A DNA stretch of 64,000 nt from Waddliaceae bacterium (GTDB taxonomy: Bacteria > Chlamydiota > Chlamydiia > Chlamydiales > GCA-2709385): NCBI GenBank assembly GCA_002709385.1, contig PAQS01000035.1, forward strand, positions 62,001 to 126,000, in the 5' to 3' direction. Each line of letters starts with the position of its first letter. The first letter of the stretch is position 1. Of the stretch, positions 42,591 to 50,464 are shown in pieces. The notes under the pieces were generated by a model. It did not search any database and had not been told where the DNA came from. It saw only the letters and a list, made by a program, of their open reading frames with translations. Made by a program: the position numbers and the translations under genes.

Positions 42591-44111
42591 TTATACTCGA
42601 TTCATTTGAATTTGTTGTTGATTTGTGTGCATATTTTGCAATTCACGAATTTGATGATAAATCCATTCTGCTGTAGGTCTTTGGTATGGATTAGGGTTGA
42701 TACAGTTCCAAATTATATTGCATAAGCGATCTTCTACACTTGGATTTACGTTGTTTAAAGCTTTATTTTTGAATAAATTGAAAAGATCATTGTTTGGAGT
42801 GTTATTTAAATGGAAACAATCTCTACTCCATCGACCGGAATACTGGTTTTTCACAAGAGGAATCAAGTCGTTGACATCGGTTCCACTGATCCACTCATAC
42901 ATAGTCAATCCAAAAGCGAAGATGTCTGCAGCAAGAAGTAGGTTTTTATTATTATTTATATTATTAGCTTGTGCATCTAATTCAGGAGCCATAAATACAG
43001 GGGTTCCTTTTGATTCTAGAAATTCATTTGTACGAATATCTGTTGCCATATCAAGATCAGTTAAAGCTGCTCTTTCAAAACAACCATTATGATCGTGTGC
43101 TACCATAATATTGGCTGGTTTGATATCGCGGTGAGCAATGTTATTATAATGCATACTCCAAAGACCATAAGAGGCATCTTTGCAACAATTTAATAGATAG
43201 GCCATATCTGACAATCGTGGATGATCTTTCTGTGCATAACCACATATTTGTTGATTATTTTGAATCATTACTTGAGCTTTATTTTTGTCATACTCTGCTC
43301 GTTCTAAATCGCCACCGTTCATTCCAGTCAGTAAAAATACTTGTTTTTTTGCACCTTTATGTTTAGGAGAAGCACTATCATAACACATGTATGCGCCTCC
43401 AAGTACGTTTGGATGATCGATGAAAAATTTGTTAATTCTTATTGTCTCTGAAGAAATATTTTGATTTTGACTTTCTTTAAGTAAAGCTCTCACAAACGTT
43501 TTCTTATTAGGCAAAGAATTGACTCTATAAACATCTTTAAATGTACCAGAACCTAAATATCCTTTATCTTTATGCTTATGAAAAAGTAGGTGAACACCTT
43601 CGTCTCCTTCTTTTGTCCGCACAATATAAAAACTATGGTTAGCAAGAGCAGGATATTGTTTTTTAAACTCTGGTGGGTGATTGCTTCTTGAATATCTTTT
43701 TATACCTCCTACAGGTAAGTCTATTGCTTGCTGAATTGCCCACTGTACGGAGGTTAAAGGAGGAGAGGGAGGAAGATTATCATTTACTTGATTTAATTCT
43801 TCGTTAGAAGAATGGCTGTAGTTTAAAATTGAAACATTGGGACTTTTATGATCTGTTATTATTGAAATATCATGATCTTCTTTTAAACTATTTGTTTTTT
43901 TTAAATTTTGAGTTATCTGAATTTCTTCTTCATCACTAACATCTACAGTAGAAAAACAGCAAAAAATTTGAGAAAAGAAATCACAAATAGCCTCTTTTAA
44001 AACACGCCACTTACGACCTAAGTACTCAGTAGTAGTTTCATTAGTATTAGATTGCGAATTAACTTTAAAAAAATCACAATTGTTAATTTGATCAATTTTA
44101 TTCTCACCCAT
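42591..44111 (-). CDS. Eukaryote-type Ser/Thr kinase 1, candidate effector
   Basis: Start at ATG 44111 (GAGGGTG just before). 506 residues. The N-terminal patch DFFSQIFCCFSTVD (about residues 35-50) matches one in the fusion protein at 14457. The kinase domain runs from about 165 to 495: Gly-loop LGSGTFKDVYRV, catalytic loop HRDIKPANIMV, DLD in place of DFG (LTDLDMATD), activation end GTPVFMAPE, and C-lobe NPYQRPTAEW. At the place of the VAxK lysine stands FVRALLKE, so the lysine may be shifted or replaced. Paralogous to the next gene over the shared stretch YSR...EFKKQYPALANHSFYIVRT. Likely host-targeted. Confidence 0.85.
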   Translation of the reverse strand: MGENKIDQINNCDFFKVNSQSNTNETTTEYLGRKWRVLKEAICDFFSQIFCCFSTVDVSDEEEIQITQNLKKTNSLKEDHDISIITDHKSPNVSILNYSHSSNEELNQVNDNLPPSPPLTSVQWAIQQAIDLPVGGIKRYSRSNHPPEFKKQYPALANHSFYIVRTKEGDEGVHLLFHKHKDKGYLGSGTFKDVYRVNSLPNKKTFVRALLKESQNQNISSETIRINKFFIDHPNVLGGAYMCYDSASPKHKGAKKQVFLLTGMNGGDLERAEYDKNKAQVMIQNNQQICGYAQKDHPRLSDMAYLLNCCKDASYGLWSMHYNNIAHRDIKPANIMVAHDHNGCFERAALTDLDMATDIRTNEFLESKGTPVFMAPELDAQANNINNNKNLLLAADIFAFGLTMYEWISGTDVNDLIPLVKNQYSGRWSRDCFHLNNTPNNDLFNLFKNKALNNVNPSVEDRLCNIIWNCINPNPYQRPTAEWIYHQIRELQNMHTNQQQIQMNRV

Positions 44112-44264
44112 AACACCCTCACATAGCATATGTAGTAAACTAATTTAAATTTACATCAATTGTGTTAAGTGGAAATAATAAATGTGTTAAGTTCGCATTA
44201 ATTAATTTACTTGGGGTGAATTTAGGTTTTTTTATTAATTTTTTATAAATGTGTAAAGTTGTAA

Positions 44265-44303
44265 AAAGAAGGGGTTAATTCATAATCAATTAAACCCTTC
44301 TTT
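44265..44303 (-). terminator. Terminator behind kinase 2
   Basis: A 16-bp stem (AAAGAAGGGGTTAATT / AATTAAACCCTTCTTT, one wobble) with a 7-nt loop and a TTTTT tail on the minus strand. It separates the two kinase genes into different transcripts. Confidence 0.82.
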
Positions 44304-44314
44304 TACACTTTATT

Positions 44315-45568
44315 CTATGTTTGTGATTGCATACGGTGTGCGCTTTGTATTTCAGCAATCTTTTTTAAGAGCTTTTGAGCACTCGGTCTATTGTGCATCA
44401 TGGGATCAAGGCATTCTAAAATTAAGTGACATAAACGATGTTCGGGACTTGGGTCTTTATCATCAGTCTCTCCACTTCCTATTTTTGCGTACTCTTGTAG
44501 CTGTTTAAATTCAGGCGTTGCGTCTTTATCCTTAGCCCAGAGATAAGCTTTTCTATTATCAAAATCCATAGAATCATCCAGTGGTATTAGGTCTTCAGGA
44601 TCAGTACCAGTAAGCCAGTAGTACATGGTTAATCCAAAAGAAAAAATATCCATGGGAAATAAGTACATAGTATGGATTCCTAAACCAGGAATGAAATCTG
44701 GTCCAAGCCATGCTAAAGTTCCTTTTATATTAACATATTCTTCTGATTCTGATGGTTTTTCTCCACATTCGAGATCGATTAAAGCAGCTCTTTTAAATGT
44801 TTCTTCTTTATCATTATGGTGCTCAATCATGATGTTTTCTGGTTTGATATCTCCGTGAGAGATACCTTTTGAGTGCATGATCCAAAGGCCTAAAGCAACA
44901 TCTCTACAGCAACGTAGCAAATAATCTATATCCGACATGCGTTGCGATTTTTCGGCGACTTCTGATCCGTCAATATTCATTTTTTCTGTAAAAAGAATCT
45001 GTTTTTCTTGTCCTAAATGCCTTGGGCACGAGCTATTATAATTTACGTAAACCCCACCAAGGACGTTGCGATAGTTTAAAAGGTCCTTATTAATTTCTAT
45101 GGTTTTTTGAAAAAGTGTACGCTCCCTGTCGTTTCTAAGTAGGGCTCGTACAAAATGCTTCTTTTCTTCATGTAATGAAAGAGTTTTTGTAGAATAAACA
45201 TCTTTATAAGCACCATATCCTAAAAACCCCTTAAAAGGACTGTGTCGCTGAACAATAAGATGAATGCCATTTTCAGTATCATTTGTCTTTATAATGTAAA
45301 AACTATGATTTCTTAACTCAGGAAAATCTTTTTTGAATTGATCACTATGGCAATGCCTGGAATATTTATATCCTGATCCTACAGTAAGGGTTGCAGCTTC
45401 TTGAACAGCAAAATTAAGATACTTTCTATTATCGCATAAAGAGATAGTGCTTGAATTTTTATCAAAAGAAGCACCATATTTTTCATCATCGTTACTGTAT
45501 TTAGAACTAATTTTATTATAAAAATCAGATGTTTGATTTGTGTTAAAAACTAAGCTTTTACTTCTCAT
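44315..45568 (-). CDS. Eukaryote-type Ser/Thr kinase 2, divergent
   Basis: 417 residues, paralogue of kinase 1 with the same pre-kinase block (KYSRHCHSDQFKKDFPELRN, HSFYIIKT). Gly-loop LGYGAYKDVYS; catalytic loop HGDIKPENIMIEH (His-Gly-Asp rather than His-Arg-Asp); DLE where DFG is expected (LIDLECGEK); activation end GTLAWLGPDF instead of APE; C-lobe MHNRPSAQKL. As in kinase 1 the VAxK position reads FVRALLRN. Several catalytic elements are altered, so it could be weakly active or a pseudokinase partner. It lacks the FCCFS patch. Very AT-rich upstream DNA. Confidence 0.82.
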   Translation of the reverse strand: MRSKSLVFNTNQTSDFYNKISSKYSNDDEKYGASFDKNSSTISLCDNRKYLNFAVQEAATLTVGSGYKYSRHCHSDQFKKDFPELRNHSFYIIKTNDTENGIHLIVQRHSPFKGFLGYGAYKDVYSTKTLSLHEEKKHFVRALLRNDRERTLFQKTIEINKDLLNYRNVLGGVYVNYNSSCPRHLGQEKQILFTEKMNIDGSEVAEKSQRMSDIDYLLRCCRDVALGLWIMHSKGISHGDIKPENIMIEHHNDKEETFKRAALIDLECGEKPSESEEYVNIKGTLAWLGPDFIPGLGIHTMYLFPMDIFSFGLTMYYWLTGTDPEDLIPLDDSMDFDNRKAYLWAKDKDATPEFKQLQEYAKIGSGETDDKDPSPEHRLCHLILECLDPMMHNRPSAQKLLKKIAEIQSAHRMQSQT

Positions 45569-45763
45569 TTTTATAACCTTTGTTAGGTGTTGTTTTTTTT
45601 GTTAATTTATTCTATCTTACGATGTTTTGTTTAATAAAGTTTAATTTTTTTGTTAATTTTGTGAAAATTGATACTGTGAGTGAATGGATTTTTTTAAAAG
45701 TGAATCAATTGAATTAAATAGGGGGAATTTAACTTAAAAATTTTCATGGCTTTTTAGTAAGTG

Positions 45764-45795
45764 AGCCAGGAGTAGGCTATCAGTTACTCCTGGCT
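45764..45795. other. Hairpin near the end of the 1205-residue gene
   Basis: AGCCAGGAGTA / TACTCCTGGCT, 11 bp with a 10-nt loop, 12 bp behind the stop at 45807. No T-run on either side, so a transcript-end or processing hairpin rather than a clear intrinsic terminator. The rest of 45569-45763 is AT-rich leader of kinase 2. Confidence 0.55.
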
Positions 45796-45806
45796 GAGAG
45801 GACAAT

Positions 45807-48800
45807 TTAGAGTTTAAAGATTTTCTTCACTGACTTGAAAGCTGAGCCAACGGCTTTACCTATTTCCTTTGAAGCGTAACCTGCACCTTTTAGAGCTTTG
45901 TTTAAGTCATCTTTACCGAGTTTATAGACAGATTTCATGGAAGAACTCACACTCTTAGCACTCATACGGAAAGTGTTTTTGAGTGTTTTCGCAACAGCTT
46001 TGCTATCCGATCCAATAGATTTAAAGACCTTAGTTGCTTGATCTCCTGTGAGGCGGAAGGTGTTTTTTAGGACAGATCCAATCTCGTCTACAGAAGCGCC
46101 CATAGACTTCATGATTTTTGCTGTGTCTTGTGAAGACTTCTTAAAGACTTTTCCTAAAACTTCACCTACATCTTTGGCAGTACCAACACCTTCGATGAGA
46201 CCTTTTTTGACGCAGTTCACCCATTTTTCCGCATCTTTGACAACACTTAACAATTCATCTTTGATTTCATCGAAAACAAAATCAGCAACTTTTGTTAGCT
46301 GTTTTCCTTTTACACTTAATGTTTTAGAAACAGAAAGTTTTTTTCCGAGAAAGTTGAAGGAGCCTTTAACACCAGAATAAGCTTTTCCTTTTTGATAGCC
46401 ACTTTCTAGGTTAAGAGCACACGATAAATTGACTTTAACTGTTCCTAATTTATTCATCACAGATGAGGAAATACCCTTGATATTTCCGAGAGATTTTAAG
46501 GAAACTTTTCCTTGGAGTAAGGTGCTTATTCCGCCTCCGAGAGACATGTTTTTACTGCCTTCAAGGTTTCCTTTGAGTTTGAAGGTATTACTTGCCGTAC
46601 CAGAGAAACCCGAGTTACCGATTTTGACTCCTTGTGTTTGTACAATATCAAAATAACAACCGCTTTCTGTGAGAGAAAGAAGGGTTTTGGAAACCTGGAT
46701 GCCTTGGACAGATAGTGCTCCACTAATAAATAAGTGTGGGGCTCTAAACTCCTTCACGGGGTGTTGGTTTTGTGTGTATGTGGAAATGGATAAGCTTGGA
46801 CCTGTTTTCCCATCAGCATTTGAAAGACAGAAGAAATCTTTGCTCATTATAGTAAGAGGTTTATTGATTGCAGAATCAACGGAAATTCCTTTTTTTGGAG
46901 CAACAGAGACTGTACTACCCCATTCCATGCCCAAAATTTTCAGAATACCATTTACATAGAAGCCTTCTTGGAAACGTAGTTTACCAATAGAGCTATCCTG
47001 TGGTGCAATATACAATTGGGCATCTACAGTGGTACTTAAGCCATTACGACCACTAGAAATGCTATAGTGCTTCATGTTATCGCTAAGATCTGTAAGATAC
47101 CATTCACTATTCTTTTTCCCTGGAACAAGAAGCATTTGGTCTTCTGAGCTTGGTAATTGAATATTTCCATAAGTTAAAAAGGCTTCACTAAGAGCTGTCC
47201 AGTCCTTTTCTTCAAAGGATTCTGTGTAGCTTTTAGGGATGGTAAATTTTTGGGACCCTTTCACTCCGATTTGTTTTAAGATTTTAGCGCTTGCGTTAGG
47301 GATTTTTGCTCCGTCTGATAGGCCTTGTGCAACATTATAAAGGCTTAAATCACTGAGTGATCCGGCAAGGAGGCTTTTAGAGGGATTATTGGCATCAAAA
47401 AGGATAGCAATCGAAGCGTTCAAATCAGAAGAGGTGATTTGTCCTGCAATACCAAGAGAAGGCACTCCTGACCATGTCATGCCCATATACATAGCTAGAT
47501 TGCTAACTTTTACACTTTGGAATTTTAATGTGCCTTGCATAGAACCTGCTACAGTAATACCTGTAGAAAGAACGGTCATGGCAACGTCAAATACACAAAG
47601 CTGTTTTTGTATCTGTGCTTGTAAAACAGCATCAACGAAAAATTCTGGTTGTCCTTGATCAAGAGCGAAACCAAATTGTCCTTGTAAAGGCCAGTTCTTT
47701 TTGATTTTACTGGTGAAATCAACAAAAACGCGGGTTTCTTCTTGAGGCTTTGCCCCTACTTGAACGGTGACTGACAGCTCTGGATTTAAGCCCAATATTT
47801 TTCGGATGGCTTTCATCTCGTCCCCACTGCTATCCAATTGCCAGGTAGCAGAGGCGTTCAATCCCTTGATGATTCCAGATGGAATTGAAGGAAATTTGAT
47901 GGGTTGTTCACTGGCTATTTGCATGGAAAAGCCAGGGAATTGGCTATCTGTATAAGAAGAAACCAAAACCGATAGAGTTTTTAGTTTAAGTATTTTATCT
48001 ACAGATTTTAAGGAGCTAAGTCCTGGAATAGCAGATAGTTTTGCATCATTCATCTGGATGCTTGCAAGATAGCGCCATTCTTCGTTTTGCTTGGAGGCAC
48101 TAAAGAAAAACCGGCTTTTTCCAAAAGAGCCAGATGTTTTTAAGGATCCTGTGTTTTTTTGTGCCGTGATGCTAAGAGTGGCATTCTCGATTTTCGGGTT
48201 AAAAGCACTAGGAAGAGCTGCATTGCTTCCTGCAAAGCGCTTTGCTAATTGATTGAAGCTAATTTCTTGGATTGTAGATTCGAGTTTGAATTCACCTGGA
48301 ATAGAGGCTGCGAGATCTAGGCTAACAGGTCCCATTTTGGACTTTCCAGAGATACTGCCGCTCAGTTTTTTATTCGTCAGCTCGAGTTTTAGTCCTAAAT
48401 CCTTCACTTCGATTATTTCGGATCCAAGGGTGATTTGCAGTGGAGAATCTTTAGCTAATGTAGCTTCTAAACCTATACCACTACGATTACTCACACGGAG
48501 GTCTAAAGTTCCAATAGGGATTTGCTGGAGGTCGCGCATTTCTACAGCAGTACTTGTTCCACCTAAAGAAAAGAGATCTCCAGCTTCCTGGCCAGCAACA
48601 GTTCCTTTAAATAAGATTTCTTGATCTCCTGGATTTACAAAAGCTTCAGTTTGAACGGTGAAATGTTCTGATAAGAACATGGTGCTTTTGAATTGTAGGA
48701 GAGGAGAGAGAGCCGCGTTTTTTTCACCCCAGCTGCTTTTGATAGGGCTATATAAACGCATAGAAAGCCCACGGAATTCCACCCCTTTCATCTTTAGTTC

Positions 48801-49424
48801 GGGGATTTTTAAACTTAAATGAATTCCAGGAAGAGTGTCGGCAGCTTCCCAAGGGTTTGTTCCCATGGGAATGGAAGGGGCTTTGTTGCTAGGGTTTAAA
48901 CGCCCATGAATCAGTAGTTCTGATTGTCCTTGAAAGAACTGCGAAGCAGCTCCTAAATTACCAACACTTTTAATTTTAGCAATGAAGTTGATTCCTTCTT
49001 CTAAAATGATACCCAAAGCGTCATGAGTCTGTACTTGATTGGTAACCACAAACTCTACGTAAGTAAAAGTAAAGTTTTTAAGAAATTGTGCTGTATCAGG
49101 AAAAGATTGAGCAAAATTCCAAGCTTTACCTTTGCTGGTGGCATCTAGCACTGTATAGCGTGCCGTAAGGGCTAAGCCACCATCTTCTTTGGGGGCAATG
49201 GTGCATCGCAGGGGAATTTTAGGTACATTCAAGAAAGCTGATTTCCCTTGAATGGTAAGCACTTGTCCTTTTCTCTCTTGGCTTGCTTCTTCGATAAGAA
49301 GTTGTTTGCCTAGGTCGCTATAATAGGTACCGAGAAATTGTGTCAATTCGGCACCGAGGTCTTGAGAACCCAGGGTAAAAATATTATTTTCTACTTGAAG
49401 TTGGCTTACAGTGCTTGCACTCAT
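45807..49424 (-). CDS. Very large beta-rich protein with C-terminal helical repeats
   Basis: 1205 residues; not recognised. ATG 49424 overlaps the preceding stop as ATGA and has AAGGATT before it. No signal peptide. Residues about 1-1000 are amphipathic strand-rich modules with recurring patterns such as L-x-G-S-I-S-G-K-S-K-M-G-P-V-S-L-D-L (about 360) and FKLKGNLEGSKNMSLGGG (about 960), an AsmA-like or lipid-groove-like look that I cannot confirm. Residues about 1090-1200 have repeats of about 30 residues (VDEIGSVLKNTFRLTGDQ, SKAVAKTLKNTFRMSAKS, LNKALKGAGYASKEIG) alternating helix and K-x-x-F. Third gene of an overlapping operon with two membrane proteins. Confidence 0.65.
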   Translation of the reverse strand: MSASTVSQLQVENNIFTLGSQDLGAELTQFLGTYYSDLGKQLLIEEASQERKGQVLTIQGKSAFLNVPKIPLRCTIAPKEDGGLALTARYTVLDATSKGKAWNFAQSFPDTAQFLKNFTFTYVEFVVTNQVQTHDALGIILEEGINFIAKIKSVGNLGAASQFFQGQSELLIHGRLNPSNKAPSIPMGTNPWEAADTLPGIHLSLKIPELKMKGVEFRGLSMRLYSPIKSSWGEKNAALSPLLQFKSTMFLSEHFTVQTEAFVNPGDQEILFKGTVAGQEAGDLFSLGGTSTAVEMRDLQQIPIGTLDLRVSNRSGIGLEATLAKDSPLQITLGSEIIEVKDLGLKLELTNKKLSGSISGKSKMGPVSLDLAASIPGEFKLESTIQEISFNQLAKRFAGSNAALPSAFNPKIENATLSITAQKNTGSLKTSGSFGKSRFFFSASKQNEEWRYLASIQMNDAKLSAIPGLSSLKSVDKILKLKTLSVLVSSYTDSQFPGFSMQIASEQPIKFPSIPSGIIKGLNASATWQLDSSGDEMKAIRKILGLNPELSVTVQVGAKPQEETRVFVDFTSKIKKNWPLQGQFGFALDQGQPEFFVDAVLQAQIQKQLCVFDVAMTVLSTGITVAGSMQGTLKFQSVKVSNLAMYMGMTWSGVPSLGIAGQITSSDLNASIAILFDANNPSKSLLAGSLSDLSLYNVAQGLSDGAKIPNASAKILKQIGVKGSQKFTIPKSYTESFEEKDWTALSEAFLTYGNIQLPSSEDQMLLVPGKKNSEWYLTDLSDNMKHYSISSGRNGLSTTVDAQLYIAPQDSSIGKLRFQEGFYVNGILKILGMEWGSTVSVAPKKGISVDSAINKPLTIMSKDFFCLSNADGKTGPSLSISTYTQNQHPVKEFRAPHLFISGALSVQGIQVSKTLLSLTESGCYFDIVQTQGVKIGNSGFSGTASNTFKLKGNLEGSKNMSLGGGISTLLQGKVSLKSLGNIKGISSSVMNKLGTVKVNLSCALNLESGYQKGKAYSGVKGSFNFLGKKLSVSKTLSVKGKQLTKVADFVFDEIKDELLSVVKDAEKWVNCVKKGLIEGVGTAKDVGEVLGKVFKKSSQDTAKIMKSMGASVDEIGSVLKNTFRLTGDQATKVFKSIGSDSKAVAKTLKNTFRMSAKSVSSSMKSVYKLGKDDLNKALKGAGYASKEIGKAVGSAFKSVKKIFKL

Positions 49425-49957
49425 GGCAAATCCTTTTTCAATGTTCTAAACTTTCTCTCTCGAATCCTTTCGAGGAATTGTTGACTAAATCGTCTCAAGG
49501 CATAAATAACTCCAAATAAGAGTAGTGCAGGGAAAATAAAGGCATCTAATAGAACACAAACAATATGCTCAATGATGTTAGAAGTAAGGTGTCGGTGGCG
49601 TTTATGTAAGTTTGGGGAATGTTTTTCATAGCGTTTTACTCCCCAATGCGCGTGATCTTTTACGTCATCACCACCAAAATCACTTTGTTGTGAGATGTCA
49701 TGGGTTTCTAGCTGTTTGCGAACTTCAACAGAACGGTGAGAAGTAATATTTTGTGAAAGAAAACTTACTCCAGCAATGACAATAGGAAAACCAAAAGCAC
49801 AAAACACACAAACAATCAAACAGAAGCGAGCAAGAGAAATAGCCCATAAAAGTGGACGATGAAGTAAGTGAAGAGCGTAAAAAATTAAGAGGGAAATCAA
49901 AGCACCTTTGATTAATGTGGGACCGAGTAAATGAAGGTTTCCTAAGAGAACATTCAT
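49421..49957 (-). CDS. Multi-span membrane protein, middle gene of the coupled operon
   Basis: 178 residues from ATG 49957, which overlaps the upstream stop as ATGA; an in-frame ATG at 49996 is inside the upstream gene and less likely. Hydrophobic segments: LIKGALISLLIFYALHLL, LLWAISLARFCLIVCVFCAFG and IVIAGVSFL near the N-terminus, and EHIVCVLLDAFIFPALLLFG near the C-terminus. The loop between them is rich in His/Lys/Arg (HAHWGVKRYEKHSPNLHKRH). Its stop TGA overlaps the start of the 1205-residue gene. Probably an anchor or export partner for that protein; inferred from coupling only. Confidence 0.65.
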   Translation of the reverse strand: MNVLLGNLHLLGPTLIKGALISLLIFYALHLLHRPLLWAISLARFCLIVCVFCAFGFPIVIAGVSFLSQNITSHRSVEVRKQLETHDISQQSDFGGDDVKDHAHWGVKRYEKHSPNLHKRHRHLTSNIIEHIVCVLLDAFIFPALLLFGVIYALRRFSQQFLERIRERKFRTLKKDLP

Positions 49958-50307
49958 AATAGATAGAGTCCCAAGGCAAGCATAGAAGCTGCCCATCCAT
50001 AATCTACAACAGTTTGAGCTGAGGTAAGAAGTTGTCCTACTTGAACATTAATATCGACAATGAACGAAATACCGGTGCTACTACTCCGCATAAGAGCTAA
50101 AATGGACTTCATGGAACTAAGGACTAAAAAAGTCGCAAAGGTCTCATCTGTAGCTTCATCAAGATACTCTTGGTTGTATTTCAAAAGAGCATCTTGTCCA
50201 AATCGTTCAGATAGGCGCCATGAATCGTGAGCAACGTCCATCACTAACAAGCAAACAATAAGAATGATAGGAATTAAAATATCCGTTTTCGAACGCAAAT
50301 AAGCCAT
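49954..50307 (-). CDS. Small membrane protein, first gene of the coupled operon
   Basis: 117 residues with an N-terminal helix (ILIPIILIVCLLVMDVAH) and a C-terminal one (YGWAASMLALGLYLL). The loop between (about 30-95) is acidic and Ser-rich and would lie on one side of the membrane. AAGGG lies 8 bases before ATG 50307. The last bases form ATGA with the next start. No family recognised. The operon promoter should lie in 50308-50464. Confidence 0.6.
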   Translation of the reverse strand: MAYLRSKTDILIPIILIVCLLVMDVAHDSWRLSERFGQDALLKYNQEYLDEATDETFATFLVLSSMKSILALMRSSSTGISFIVDINVQVGQLLTSAQTVVDYGWAASMLALGLYLL

Positions 50308-50401
50308 TATGATAACCCTTGGCTAGTACTGCCTTCTTAGTACAGAAAAAGAATAATTAAAAAAAAGAATGGATTTTTAAAAAATCAACAAAATAAAGAG
50401 G

Positions 50402-50454
50402 TACTATTCACTAATAAGTAATACTAAAAGTGTTAGTCACTTTAGTGAATAGTA
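50402..50454. other. Inverted repeat between ATPase end and membrane operon start
   Basis: TACTATTCACTA (50402) and TAGTGAATAGTA (ending 50454) are exact 12-bp complements around 29 bases. It lies 10 bp behind the ATPase stop and about 95 bp upstream of the divergent-oriented operon's first codon. It could be a long-loop transcript-end structure or an operator pair. Confidence 0.5.
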
Positions 50455-50464
50455 TAGAAACTTT

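Noticed and set aside
45626-45638. TTTATTAAACAAA found upstream of kinase 2 (minus strand) and of the gene at 54266.
   Set aside because: A 13-mer in very A/T-rich DNA at different distances from the two starts; not enough to claim a promoter motif.
46048-46656. Several + strand frames within the 1205-residue minus-strand gene.
   Set aside because: They are antisense shadows; the coupled minus-strand gene explains the region fully.
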